Source: Curtobacterium pusillum (GTDB lineage: Bacteria; Actinomycetota; Actinomycetes; Actinomycetales; Microbacteriaceae). Taken from it: 64,000 bases of DNA. This document shows positions 54,726 to 64,000 of this stretch, one piece after another. The stretch covers positions 1,922,001-1,986,000 of the forward strand of contig CP018783.1 in assembly GCA_002025645.1 (NCBI GenBank), given 5' to 3'. The notes below the pieces were generated by a model. The model did not search any database and was not told the DNA's origin. It saw nothing but the letters and a program-made list of their open reading frames with translations. A program made the position numbers and the translations under genes. Position 1 is the first letter of the stretch. Each line of letters opens with the position of its first letter.

Positions 54726-55652
54726 TCAGCTGGAGGGCGTCGCGCTCGGCGTCGTGGTCCCGGTCGGCGTCGGCGTCGGCGTCGGCGTGGACTCGGTCGC
54801 CCCCGCCGCCGTCACCACGAAGGTGCGGAAGTCGTCGTTCGTGATCGGCGACGTGAGCTCGTAGCGCTGCCCGTTCACGAGCACGAGCGGCACGCCAGGG
54901 AAGTCCTTCGAGGAGGAACCCGGCACGTCGCCACCGACCACCGAGCTGGTGCGCTCGTCGACCCACTTGCTGAAGGTCTGGTCCTCGATGCACTTGGTGA
55001 TCGCGGAACGCTGCTGCAGTCCGTCGACACCGGTGACGACCCGGGTGAGCTGCGCGTCGGTGAGCCCCGCCGTGCCCTGGTCCGGCTGCTTCGCGAACAG
55101 GGCGGCGTTCACGGCGAAGAACTGGTTCGGCGAGTGGTCCGCGACGCAGGCGGCGGCGTTCGCTGCCCGGAGCGAGTACTTCGTGCCCTGCGAGCGGTTC
55201 GACAGCGTGGCGACGGGGTGGATGTCCACCGTCGCCGCTCCGGAGTCGACGAGGCTCTCGATGTAGTCGCCGTTGGCCTTCTCGAACTGGCCGCAGGTCG
55301 GGCAGAGGTAGTCGACGTACATCGTGATGCGGACTGCGCCGGAGCCGTCGGTAGCGGTCGGCGCCGGCGACTGGGACGACGCGGTGACGGCCTTGAGGTC
55401 CTGCCCGATCGTGATCCCGCCCTGCGACATGTTCGACGGGCCCGGTCCGGCGGGCTTCACGGAGTCGACGAGGACGAGCGTCACGATCGTCGCGGCCGCG
55501 AGCAGCACGACGCCGAGGCCGATCTGCAGCCCGAGCCGGACGCCGCGCTGGCGACGCTTCTGCTGGGTGCGGGCTCGCTGGGCGCGCTGCCGCGCCGCTT
55601 CACGTCGTTCGTTCCGCGCGGCGCGGGAGTCACCCTCGGGGCGGTTGGTCAT
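54726..55652 (-). CDS. Membrane-anchored DsbA-family thioredoxin-like protein
   Basis: A 308-aa protein. An Arg/Ala/Gln-rich cytosolic stretch (about 1-40) precedes a membrane helix (about 41-65) and an extracellular DsbA/thioredoxin_4 domain. The active site CPTC (Cys117, Cys120) is in MYVDYLCPTCGQFE and the cis-proline loop in FPGVPLVLVNG. A Thr/Pro/Ser-rich tail ends it. Likely forms or isomerises disulfides in secreted proteins, as related actinobacterial proteins do with VKOR. Confidence 0.88.
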   Translation of the reverse strand: MTNRPEGDSRAARNERREAARQRAQRARTQQKRRQRGVRLGLQIGLGVVLLAAATIVTLVLVDSVKPAGPGPSNMSQGGITIGQDLKAVTASSQSPAPTATDGSGAVRITMYVDYLCPTCGQFEKANGDYIESLVDSGAATVDIHPVATLSNRSQGTKYSLRAANAAACVADHSPNQFFAVNAALFAKQPDQGTAGLTDAQLTRVVTGVDGLQQRSAITKCIEDQTFSKWVDERTSSVVGGDVPGSSSKDFPGVPLVLVNGQRYELTSPITNDDFRTFVVTAAGATESTPTPTPTPTGTTTPSATPSS

Positions 55653-55893
55653 GCGTCCTGGTCCTCACTTGGTCGTCGTCCGCACGGCCTTCCCCCGCTC
55701 GGCGGACGGACCCGCCGATCGTAGCGGGGCTCGATGGGAACCACCCAACCAGGTGGGAACACTGGCGCACCCGGCGGAGATCGTGTTGTATGAACCTCGA
55801 TGGTCGACGGCGACCATCCGGGGCCCGCACGGGCAACCGCTTCACTCGGATCGTCCGGCACGTACCTGCCGGTGAAGGAAGGACCGAACGCTC

Positions 55894-56994
<1,101 letters not shown>

Positions 56995-57013
56995 CGCTGG
57001 AAGACCACCAACA

Positions 57014-57045
57014 GGAGGCGCGGTGCCAGCTGGCACCGCGCCTCC
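57014..57045. repeat. Palindromic repeat, family A, perfect 32-bp palindrome
   Basis: An uninterrupted palindrome (57014-57045) between ugpC and the DUF4032 gene, both on the plus strand. Its inner 26 bp are the same as in the copy at 11242-11281. Confidence 0.85.
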
Positions 57046-57085
57046 CGTCCGTCCCACCGTTCGCACGCACCCAGAGGAACCCATC

Positions 57086-58393
57086 GTGTCCGACTCGATG
57101 TCCATCACCGCAGCCTCGGTCGATCCCGGCCTCCTCGACCTCCCGTGGGACCTGCCCCTCGCCGACTGGCCGGACGACACGATCGTCGCGCTGCCGAAGG
57201 GCATCTCGCGGCACCTCGTCCGGTTCGTGCACCTCAGCGGGTACGTCGCCGCCGTGAAGGAGACCGGCGAGGAGATCGCGCGCTCCGAGTACGAGATGCT
57301 CCGCACGCTCCAGCGCATGGACGTCCCGTGCGTCGACCCCGTCGCCGTCATCACCGGTCGGGTCAGCGCGGACGGTGAGCCGCTGCACCCCGTCCTCGTC
57401 ACGCGGCACCTGCGGTTCTCGTTGCCGTACCGCGCGCTGTACTCGCAGACGCTCCGTCCGGAGACCGCGACGCGCCTCGTCGACGCCCTCGCACTGCTGC
57501 TGGTCCGTCTGCACGTGATCGGGTTCTACTGGGGTGACGTCTCGCTGTCGAACACCCTGTTCCGGCGTGACGCGGGTTCGTTCGCGGCGTACCTCGTCGA
57601 CGCCGAGACCGGCAAGCTCTACCCGGGCGGCCTGTCGAACGGGCAGCGCGAGAACGACCTCGAGGTCGCTCGTGTGAACATCGCCGGCGAGCTCCTCGAC
57701 CTCGAGGCCGGCGGACGACTCGACGAGAACGCCGACGCCGTGGACGTCTCGAACCGGATCGTCGCGCAGTACCGGACGCTCTGGAAGGAGCTGACGGGCA
57801 CCGAGCAGTTCGACATCAAGGAGCGCTGGCGGATCAACGACCGCGTCGAGCGGCTCAACGCACTCGGCTTCGACATCGAGGAGCTCTCGATCCACACGAC
57901 CGAGGGCGGCTCGCAGGTGCGGATCCAGCCGAAGGTCGTCGATGCCGGACACCACCAGCGTCGTCTGCTGCGCCTCACCGGCCTCGACGCCGGCGAGAAC
58001 CAGGCCCGGCGGCTGCTCAACGACCTCGACTCGTACCGGGCGCGCAACGGCCGTGACCAGCTCGACGAGGAGATGGTGGCGCACGAGTGGGTCTCACGCG
58101 TCTTCGAACCGGTCATCCGGTCGATCCCGCGGGACCTCCGTGGTCGACTCGAACCGGCCGAAGTGTTCCACGAGCTGCTCGAGCACCGCTGGTTCATGTC
58201 CCAGGAGGAAGAGCGTTCGGTGTCGCTCCCCGAGGCCACGACGGCGTACATCAACGACGTGCTGCGGCACCGTCGCGACGAGCGGCTGCTGATCAACCCG
58301 CCGACCTCGTCGATGACGCTGCCGATCCCCGTGGTCGACGACACGGCGCCGGTCTCCCCCGACGACGTCGAGGACTGGCGCGCCACCGTCTGA
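57086..58393 (+). CDS. DUF4032 protein, kinase-like N-terminus
   Basis: A 435-aa protein conserved in actinobacteria. The N-half resembles a lipopolysaccharide-kinase/protein-kinase fold: GYVAAVKETGEEIARSEYEMLRTL has the Lys and Glu pair, and RLHVIGFYWGDVSLSNTLFRR resembles a catalytic loop (GDVSLSN). AYLVDAET follows like a DxD/DFG position. The C-half is DUF4032 proper. Possibly phosphorylates a small molecule; unproven. The GTG at 57086 is chosen for its AGAGGAA site; an ATG four codons later is possible. Confidence 0.83.
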   Translation: MSDSMSITAASVDPGLLDLPWDLPLADWPDDTIVALPKGISRHLVRFVHLSGYVAAVKETGEEIARSEYEMLRTLQRMDVPCVDPVAVITGRVSADGEPLHPVLVTRHLRFSLPYRALYSQTLRPETATRLVDALALLLVRLHVIGFYWGDVSLSNTLFRRDAGSFAAYLVDAETGKLYPGGLSNGQRENDLEVARVNIAGELLDLEAGGRLDENADAVDVSNRIVAQYRTLWKELTGTEQFDIKERWRINDRVERLNALGFDIEELSIHTTEGGSQVRIQPKVVDAGHHQRRLLRLTGLDAGENQARRLLNDLDSYRARNGRDQLDEEMVAHEWVSRVFEPVIRSIPRDLRGRLEPAEVFHELLEHRWFMSQEEERSVSLPEATTAYINDVLRHRRDERLLINPPTSSMTLPIPVVDDTAPVSPDDVEDWRATV

Positions 58394-58451
58394 CGCGCGC
58401 CGCGCCCGCGCCACGCCCGCGCCCGCGCCACGCGCGTGCGCCCGATCGTGA

Positions 58452-58494
58452 GCAGAAATGGTCGCCTCCCGGACCGGGAGGCGACCATTTCTGC
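58452..58494. terminator. Perfect 21-bp-stem palindrome between DUF4032 and rlmB
   Basis: Arms of 21 nt (58452-58472 and 58474-58494; GCAGAAATGGTCGCCTCCC...) around a single A, between converging genes. It shares CCTCCC/GGGAGG with family A but not the rest. Confidence 0.8.
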
Positions 58495-58549
58495 ACACGA
58501 AGTGCGCGACTCCGCGCGACGACGCGCGACGACGCGCGACGACGCGCGG

Positions 58550-59560
58550 CTACTCGGCGCGACGGCGCCGGGCGACCTCCCACAGGGTGACGCTCGCGGC
58601 GATGCCCGCGTTGAGGGACTCCGTCGCGCTCGAGATCGGGATCGACACGATCGCGTCGCAGGTCTCGGTGACGAGGCGCGACAGGCCCTTGCCCTCCGAG
58701 CCGACGACGATCACGATCGGACGGTCGGCGAGCTCGAGGCCGTCGAGCTCCACGTCACCGTCACCGTCGAGGCCGAGCACGAACAGCCCCATCGACTTGA
58801 GGGACTTCAGGGTCTGCGTCAGGTTCGGGGCCATCGCGACCGGGGTACGGGCGGCGGCACCGGCACTGGTCTTCCACGCGGAGGCCGTCACGCCGACGGA
58901 GCGACGCTGCGGCACGATGACGCCGTGTCCGCCGAAGGCCGCCGTCGAGCGGATGATCGCACCGAGGTTGCGCGGGTCCGTGATGCCGTCGAGTGCGACG
59001 ACCAGCGGGACCTCGTCCTTCGCGAAGGCACGCTCGACGAGGTCCTCGGCCACGGCGTACTCGTACGCCGGCACCTTGAGCGCGACACCCTGGTGCACGC
59101 TGTCGTGCCCGGTGATGCGGTCGAGCTCCGGACGCATGATCTCCATGATCGGCACGCCGCGGTGGTTGGCGAGCGCCAGGATCTCCTTGACGCGGTCGTC
59201 CACCTCGATGCGGGCGGCGACGTACAGCGTCGTGGAGGGGGTCTTCGTGCGCAGGGCCTCGAGCACCGAGTTGCGGCCGGTGACCAGCTCGGAGTCGTCG
59301 CTCTTGCGCTGTGGCGGACGGCCCGTGCGCTGCTGCGGCGAGCTCGACGCACCGTGACGACCACGAGCGTTCTCGTAGCGCTCCTTCGCGGCCTTGCGCT
59401 TGCCGGCTGGGTGGTACGGACGGTCCTCGGCCTTCGGGGTCGGCTTGCGACCCTCGAGCGCCTGCGCACCCTGGCCGCCGGAGCCGACCTGCTTGTTGCC
59501 CTTGCGGCCGGAGCGGACGGCGCCGGGCCGGCCCTTCTTGCTCCCCGAGACGTTCTTCAT
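58550..59560 (-). CDS. rlmB: 23S rRNA (guanosine-2'-O-)-methyltransferase RlmB
   Basis: A 336-aa SpoU/TrmH protein. A Lys/Arg/Gly-rich N-terminal extension (about 85 residues) precedes the substrate-binding domain (VTGRNSVLEALRT). The knotted methyltransferase domain has motif 1 DGITDPRNLGAIIRSTAAFG, motif 2 IVIVVGSEGKGLSRLV and motif 3 SIPISSATESLNAGIAASV. It methylates a 23S rRNA guanosine (Gm2251 in E. coli). GGAGAG lies before the ATG. Follows cysS by 28 bp on the same strand, a common actinobacterial order. Confidence 0.93.
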   Translation of the reverse strand: MKNVSGSKKGRPGAVRSGRKGNKQVGSGGQGAQALEGRKPTPKAEDRPYHPAGKRKAAKERYENARGRHGASSSPQQRTGRPPQRKSDDSELVTGRNSVLEALRTKTPSTTLYVAARIEVDDRVKEILALANHRGVPIMEIMRPELDRITGHDSVHQGVALKVPAYEYAVAEDLVERAFAKDEVPLVVALDGITDPRNLGAIIRSTAAFGGHGVIVPQRRSVGVTASAWKTSAGAAARTPVAMAPNLTQTLKSLKSMGLFVLGLDGDGDVELDGLELADRPIVIVVGSEGKGLSRLVTETCDAIVSIPISSATESLNAGIAASVTLWEVARRRRAE

Positions 59561-59588
59561 TGCTCTCTCCTGTCCGGCACTGCCGTTG

Positions 59589-60998
59589 TCAGGCGATGCT
59601 CCAGCGTGTACCAGATGCGGTGTCTTCGATGGTGATGCCCGCGGATGCGAGATCGTCGCGCACGCGGTCGGCCGTGGCGAAGTCGCGTGCCGCCCTGGCG
59701 TCGGAACGCTCCTGCACGAGGCGTTCGACGAGGGCTGCGAGTGGTGCGGCCGATGCGTCGTGGCCACCGCCGGACCAGTGGTCGGCCCGCGGGTCGATGC
59801 CGAGCACCTCGACCATCGCGGCCACCTGATGGTACGCGGTTCCGACCGCTTCCGCATCGTCGGTGTCCAGGGCGGCGTTCCCGGCGCGGACGGTCTCGTG
59901 CAGCACGGCGAGGGCCTGGGGTACCGAGAGGTCGTCGTCCATGGCTGCCGCGAACGCGTCGGGCACCCCCGGGGCGTTGGCCAGCGAGACCCCCTCGAGC
60001 CGGGTCTGGGCACGTGCGAGGAAGCCGGCGATCCGGTCGAGCGCCGCCTCGGCCTCGGCGAGGGAGCCATCGTGGTGGTCGATCGTGGAACGGTAGTGGG
60101 CGGCGCCGAGCGCGTACCGGACGACGATCGGCCGGGCGGAGCCGAGCATGTCCGCGGCGAAGACCGAGTTGCCGAGCGACTTCGACATCTTCTGCCCGTC
60201 GACCGAGACCAGGCCGTTGTGCAGCCAGTACGAGGCGAACGGGTCGCCCGCGGCAGTCGACTGCGCGAGCTCGTTCTCGTGGTGCGGGAAGCGCAGGTCG
60301 AGTCCGCCGCCGTGGATGTCGAACGCCGGGCCGAGGTAGCGCCGGGACATCGCCGAGCACTCGATGTGCCAGCCCGGACGGCCGGGACCCCAGGGCGAGT
60401 CCCAGTTCGCGGTCGACGGCTCACCGGGCTTGGCGCCCTTCCAGAGCGCGAAGTCGCGGGGGTCGCGCTTGCCGCGGGGGTCGGCGTCGGCGGCCTCGAC
60501 CATGTCCTCGCGACGCTGGCGGGTGAGGGCGCCGTAGGACTCCCAGCTGCCGGTGTCGAAGTAGACGTCGCCGGAGCCGTCGGCCGCCGCGTACGCGTGG
60601 CCCCGCTCGATGAGCCGCTCGATGATGTCGTGCATCTGCGGCACGCTGGCGGTCGCCCGCGGCTCGTACGTCGGGGGCAGGATGCCCAGGGCCGTGTAGG
60701 CGGCCGTGAACTCGAGCTCGACGCGGTACGCGCGGGCGAACCACTCCTCGTCGGTGCCGGCGGCGAGGTCGAGCACCTTGTCGTCGATGTCGGTGACGTT
60801 CCGCACGAGGGTGACCCGGTACCCGCGGTGGCTCAACCAGCGGCGCCAGACGTCGTAGACGAGCGCGGAGCGGAGGTGACCGATGTGCGGCGACGACTGC
60901 ACCGTCGGCCCGCAGACGTACATGCTCACGTGTCCGTCGACCAGCGGGACGAGGTCGACGACGGCAGCGGCGCGGGAGTCGTAGAGGCGAACGGTCAC
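59589..60998 (-). CDS. cysS: Cysteinyl-tRNA synthetase
   Basis: A 469-aa class I synthetase. Cys29 of YVCGPTV is a zinc ligand; HIGH is at residues 38-41; [10 protein letters not shown] and [14 protein letters not shown] form the zinc and cysteine pocket; KMSKSLGN is present. It charges tRNA-Cys and is distinct from the mycothiol ligase MshC, which lacks this full C-terminus. GTG start at 60998, 7 nt after TAGGCT with no SD, so probably leaderless. Confidence 0.95.
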   Translation of the reverse strand: MTVRLYDSRAAAVVDLVPLVDGHVSMYVCGPTVQSSPHIGHLRSALVYDVWRRWLSHRGYRVTLVRNVTDIDDKVLDLAAGTDEEWFARAYRVELEFTAAYTALGILPPTYEPRATASVPQMHDIIERLIERGHAYAAADGSGDVYFDTGSWESYGALTRQRREDMVEAADADPRGKRDPRDFALWKGAKPGEPSTANWDSPWGPGRPGWHIECSAMSRRYLGPAFDIHGGGLDLRFPHHENELAQSTAAGDPFASYWLHNGLVSVDGQKMSKSLGNSVFAADMLGSARPIVVRYALGAAHYRSTIDHHDGSLAEAEAALDRIAGFLARAQTRLEGVSLANAPGVPDAFAAAMDDDLSVPQALAVLHETVRAGNAALDTDDAEAVGTAYHQVAAMVEVLGIDPRADHWSGGGHDASAAPLAALVERLVQERSDARAARDFATADRVRDDLASAGITIEDTASGTRWSIA

Positions 60999-61016
60999 GC
61001 CCCCAAGCCTAGGACG

Positions 61017-62198
61017 TCAGGACGCCCGGACGACGGCTGTTGCGATCGCGGCGAGCCCTTCGCCGCGGCCGGTGAACCCGAGGCCGTCGGTCGTCGTGCC
61101 GGACACGGCGACGGGAGCCCCGACGACGGCCGCGAGGGCGTCCTGCATCTCGGTCCGGCGGGCGCCGATGCGCGGGCGGTTGCCGATCACCTGCACGGTG
61201 ACGGACACCGGGACCATGCCCGCTTCAGCGAGGAGACCGACTGCGCCACGGACGAAGACGTCGCCCGCCGCTCCGGCGTAGGCGGGGTCCGACGTGCCGA
61301 ACGTCCCGCCGATGTCGCCCAGGCCGCCCGCGGAGAGCAGGGCGTCGCAGACCGCGTGCGCGACCGCGTCACCGTCGCTGTGCCCGGAGAGACCGGCCTC
61401 GCCCGGGAAGTCGAGCAGCCCGACCCGGCACGGAGCGGCCGCGTCGAAGGCGTGCACGTCGACACCCAGCCCGACCCGCGTGTCCAGCGGAGAAGAGGAA
61501 CCGGAGCGCGCGCGCACGATCGACTCCGCCCGCCCGAGGTCCCACGGGGTGGTGATCTTGAAGGCGTCGGCGTCGCCGGGGACGAAGCGCACCGTGCCGC
61601 CCGCCGCCTGGAACACCCCCGCGTCGTCGGTCTCGGACTGCGACGACACCGCGTACGCCTGCCGGAGCGCGTCGAGCGGGAAGCCCTGCGGCGTCTGCAC
61701 CCCGACGAGAGCAGACCGGTCGACGGTCTCGACGACGACGTCCCCCGCGACGCGCTTGATCGTGTCCGTGACGGGCAGCGCCGGGACGAACCCGGCAGCC
61801 GACCCGTCGGCGAGCGACCCGGCGACCGCGTCGAAGACCCGGTCGAACTGCGCCGTCGGCGTCAGGCACCGCGCTGCGTCGTGCACAAGCACCGAGGTGA
61901 CGGAGTCCGGCAGGACTGCCAGGCCGGCCTCGACCGAGCCGTGGCGATCCGTGCCTCCCGGCACCACCGCCGTGTACGCGACCGCAGCCCCGGCGACCGA
62001 GGCGACCACCTGTCGACAGTCGTCGAGCAGCGCCGCGGGCGCGACCACGACGACGAGCGTCGGCGACGCCAGGGCGAACAGCGGCTCGAGCGCCCGCGCC
62101 AGCATGAGCGTGCCGGCCACGGGGACGAACGCCTTCGCCGTACCGATGCCCAGGCGTGTGCCGGACCCGGCCGCAACGACGACGACCGCCCTGTCCAC
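61017..62198 (-). CDS. ispDF: Bifunctional IspD/IspF, MEP isoprenoid pathway
   Basis: A 393-aa fusion. IspD (about residues 1-230): [29 protein letters not shown] and [10 protein letters not shown]. IspF (about 235-393): [31 protein letters not shown] and [12 protein letters not shown]. It makes CDP-methylerythritol and the cyclic diphosphate, two steps of the MEP pathway. The start is unclear: the GTG at 62198 gives the normal length, but AAGGG abuts it. It may rely on coupling with carD, whose stop is 50 nt upstream. Confidence 0.93.
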   Translation of the reverse strand: MDRAVVVVAAGSGTRLGIGTAKAFVPVAGTLMLARALEPLFALASPTLVVVVAPAALLDDCRQVVASVAGAAVAYTAVVPGGTDRHGSVEAGLAVLPDSVTSVLVHDAARCLTPTAQFDRVFDAVAGSLADGSAAGFVPALPVTDTIKRVAGDVVVETVDRSALVGVQTPQGFPLDALRQAYAVSSQSETDDAGVFQAAGGTVRFVPGDADAFKITTPWDLGRAESIVRARSGSSSPLDTRVGLGVDVHAFDAAAPCRVGLLDFPGEAGLSGHSDGDAVAHAVCDALLSAGGLGDIGGTFGTSDPAYAGAAGDVFVRGAVGLLAEAGMVPVSVTVQVIGNRPRIGARRTEMQDALAAVVGAPVAVSGTTTDGLGFTGRGEGLAAIATAVVRAS

Positions 62199-62247
62199 CC
62201 CTTCGGGGAACAGAACGGTCGAGGTCGCGTTCAGTGGTTCGGTGCGC

Positions 62248-62730
62248 TCAGGAGGCGAGGACCTCGTCGAGGACGGTCGATGCCTTGTCCTCGTCGGTCT
62301 TCTCGGCCAGCGCCAGCTCGGAGATGAGGATCTGCCGCGCCTTGGCGAGCATCCGCTTCTCCCCCGCGGAGAGCCCGCGGTCCTGGTCGCGTCGCCAGAG
62401 GTCGCGGACGACCTCGGACACCTTGATGACGTCACCCGAAGCGAGCTTCTCGAGGTTCGCCTTGTACCGGCGGGACCAGTTCGTGGGCTCCTCGGTGAAC
62501 GGAGCGCGCAGGACCTCGAACACCTTGTCGAGGCCCTCCTTGCCGATCACGTCGCGGACACCGACCAGGTCGACGTTGTCCGCCGGTACCTCGATCGTCA
62601 GGTCACCCTGGGTGACCCGCAGCTTCAGGTAGACCTTTTCCTCGCCCTTGATGACGCGCGTCTTGACTTCAGAGATGGTTGCCGCCCCGTGATGGGGGTA
62701 GACCACGGTCTCGCCGACCTCGAATTGCAT
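62248..62730 (-). CDS. carD: Transcription factor CarD
   Basis: A 160-aa CarD. The N-terminal RNA-polymerase-interaction domain has [17 protein letters not shown]; the C-terminal DNA-binding helices include [17 protein letters not shown] and [27 protein letters not shown], with the tryptophan used to wedge open promoters. It stabilises RNA polymerase open complexes, notably at rRNA promoters. GGAG lies about 9 nt before the ATG. First gene of carD-ispDF. Confidence 0.95.
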   Translation of the reverse strand: MQFEVGETVVYPHHGAATISEVKTRVIKGEEKVYLKLRVTQGDLTIEVPADNVDLVGVRDVIGKEGLDKVFEVLRAPFTEEPTNWSRRYKANLEKLASGDVIKVSEVVRDLWRRDQDRGLSAGEKRMLAKARQILISELALAEKTDEDKASTVLDEVLAS

Positions 62731-62870
62731 GTATCAGGCTCCGTTCCGAGACACCCAGTTTACCACAAGCAGTTTTCGGGTAAGGGGCACCTAACACCTG
62801 GCACCCCCGCCGATCGGTAGGATGGTCGTCGGACCGTCCGGTCCACATCGTGATCTTCCGGAGGAATCTC

Positions 62871-63416
62871 TTGCGAGCTCGGGTACTCGTGTCCGTCGCC
62901 GTTGCGGCAACCATCGCGCTCGGCGCCACCGGCTGCGAGTTCATGTCGCCCGCGCAGACGACGGAGATCAAGCAGATCACCGACGGCGTGAACGTGTCGA
63001 CCGGCAAGATCGACGTCCGCAACGCGCTGCTCATCTCCGACGACGGTGAGGGCGCCCGCTTCATCGGCACGCTCGTGAACAACGACGAGACCGACGACAT
63101 CACCGTCTCCGTCGAGATCGGCGGCGACACCGAGACCGTCGAGGTCCCGGCCAGCGGCCACGTCGACCTCGCCAACGACGCCAAGCACGACACGCTCGAC
63201 TTCGACGGTGCGGACGCCGAGCCCGGCGCGCTCGTCAAGGTCTACTTCTCCTACTCGGGCGCCGAGGGCGTCTCCGCCAGCGTGCCGGTGCTCACCAGCT
63301 CGCAGGAGGAGTACGCGACGCTCGCGCCGACCTCCTCGCCGGAGCCGACCAGCGAGATCACGCTGCCGGTCGAGACCCCCGTCGCGACGCCGACTGACGT
63401 CCCGGTCAACCCGTAA
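62871..63416 (+). CDS. Putative lipoprotein
   Basis: A 181-aa protein with a lipobox LGATGC (Cys22). The mature part (about 35-150) is a beta-type domain with DVRNALLISDDGEGARFIGTLVNNDETDDITV, which looks like the copper-chaperone/DUF461-type or FxLYD-like folds of secreted actinobacterial proteins. A Pro/Thr-rich tail ends it. The TTG at 62871 is chosen because GGAGG is 6 nt upstream; a GTG at 62850 would lack an SD. TAGGAT (62818-62823) is a probable -10 box. Role unknown. Confidence 0.75.
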   Translation: MRARVLVSVAVAATIALGATGCEFMSPAQTTEIKQITDGVNVSTGKIDVRNALLISDDGEGARFIGTLVNNDETDDITVSVEIGGDTETVEVPASGHVDLANDAKHDTLDFDGADAEPGALVKVYFSYSGAEGVSASVPVLTSSQEEYATLAPTSSPEPTSEITLPVETPVATPTDVPVNP

Positions 63417-63433
63417 GCACACACCGCAACCGC

Positions 63434-63478
63434 CTGGAGGCCCGGTGCGAGTCCCATGGACTCGCACCGGGCCTCCAG
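63434..63478. repeat. Palindromic repeat, family A
   Basis: Perfect 21-nt arms (63434-63454 and 63458-63478; CTGGAGGCCCGGTGCGAGTCC is only its left arm's pattern) around CAT, between the converging lipoprotein and regX3 genes. Confidence 0.8.
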
Positions 63479-63527
63479 TCCGTTGCGCTGCGCGCGGGGC
63501 GCGACCCGTGGGCCGCGGCCCGTCGCG

Positions 63528-64000
63528 TCAGCCCTCGATGCGGTAGCCGAGCCCCCGGACGGTGACGAGGATCTCCGGAGCGCTCGGGACGCGCTCGATC
63601 TTCGACCGGATGCGCTTGATGTGCACGTCGAGCGTCTTCGTGTCCCCGAAGTAGTCCGACCCCCACACCCGGTCGATGAGCTGCCCGCGGGTGAGCACGC
63701 GCCCGGCGTTCCGGAGCAGCAGCTCGAGGAGCTCGAACTCCTTGAGCGGCATCGGCGTCTCGGAGCCGTCCACCGCGACCGTGTGCCGCTCGACGTCCAT
63801 CCGGATGCCGCCGACCTGCAGGATCCCGCTGTCCGCCGGGTCGTCCTCGGTGCGGCGGCGGAGCACGGCACGGATGCGCGCCAGGAGCTCCCGGGTCGAG
63901 TACGGCTTCGTCACGTAGTCGTCGGCGCCGAGCTCCAGCCCGACGACGATGTCCACCTCGGAGTCCTTCGCCGTCAGCATGATGATCGGGATGTTCGAGC
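63528..64000 (-). CDS. regX3: Response regulator RegX3 (C-terminal part)
   Basis: The last 157 codons of an OmpR-family regulator whose start lies past the window. The receiver end reads IIMLTAKDSEVDIVVGLELGADDYVTKPYS, then the winged helix with LPLKEFELLELLLRN-like sequence and TRGQLIDRVWGSDYFGDTKTLDVHIKRIRSKIE. The closest pattern is RegX3, partner of SenX3 in phosphate sensing. Its position next to carD-ispDF is conserved in relatives. The phospho-acceptor Asp is outside the window. Confidence 0.88.
   Translation of the reverse strand, partial: SNIPIIMLTAKDSEVDIVVGLELGADDYVTKPYSTRELLARIRAVLRRRTEDDPADSGILQVGGIRMDVERHTVAVDGSETPMPLKEFELLELLLRNAGRVLTRGQLIDRVWGSDYFGDTKTLDVHIKRIRSKIERVPSAPEILVTVRGLGYRIEG

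Overview
The window reads as chromosomal DNA of a high-GC Gram-positive actinobacterium. The gene content (carD-ispDF-cysS-rlmB next to a regX3-type regulator, the XPB helicase pair, DUF3027 behind a cold-shock gene, ideR-serC, a DUF3263/LytR_C pair, an LAXTG surface protein) points to Microbacteriaceae, most like Curtobacterium. That assignment is inference from families, not a search. Many starts lack a Shine-Dalgarno sequence and instead have a TANNNT box 6-8 nt upstream, the usual sign of leaderless transcripts in this phylum.

Layout. 1-11.2 kb: drug-type MFS pump (partial), kinase-like protein, flotillin, nadE, a 55-aa ORF, a large secreted LAXTG-anchored protein, marR-MATE efflux, AI-2E-family transporter. 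11.4-14.1 kb: argG, tRNA-Arg(CCT) with a decayed copy of its 3' end, epoxide-hydrolase-like enzyme. 14.2-22.6 kb: an aminophosphonate uptake and breakdown cluster on the minus strand (FAD oxidoreductase, ABC transporter phnTUVS, phosphonatase-like HAD hydrolase, secreted phosphodiesterase-type enzyme) with a divergent GntR/UTRA regulator. One permease carries a one-base frameshift in a run of eight C. 22.7-25.0 kb: two CPBP membrane proteases and a small unknown protein.

25.1-31.4 kb is the most interesting part. An HNH endonuclease gene is split into two pieces that rejoin perfectly. Between them lies a 5.75-kb element with two Tn554-type tyrosine recombinases (TnpA-like and TnpB-like), imperfect inverted ends and the same 6-bp core at both junctions. 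The element carries a second, homologous HNH endonuclease whose start overlaps the stop of the truncated host gene (ATGA), so the host promoter and ribosomes should express the replacement. The insertion therefore appears to break its target and supply a substitute.

31.5-46.8 kb: NlpC/P60 hydrolase, ideR, serC, DUF3027 and CSD proteins, helicase-associated protein with XPB, a two-component system, a DUF559 protein, groEL under two CIRCE-like elements, cspA, LytR_C and DUF3263. 46.9-64 kb: DUF2332, GNAT, msrB, tRNA-Thr(TGT), DUF3800, aldo/keto reductase, alpha/beta hydrolase, nnrE, gldA, zinc metallopeptidase, DsbA-like protein, an MsiK/UgpC-type ATPase, DUF4032, rlmB, cysS, ispDF, carD, a lipoprotein and the 3' part of regX3.

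Seven near-perfect palindromes sharing the core GGAGGCGCGG/CCGCGCCTCC lie downstream of gene ends across the window. They look like a genome-wide repeat family used as terminators.
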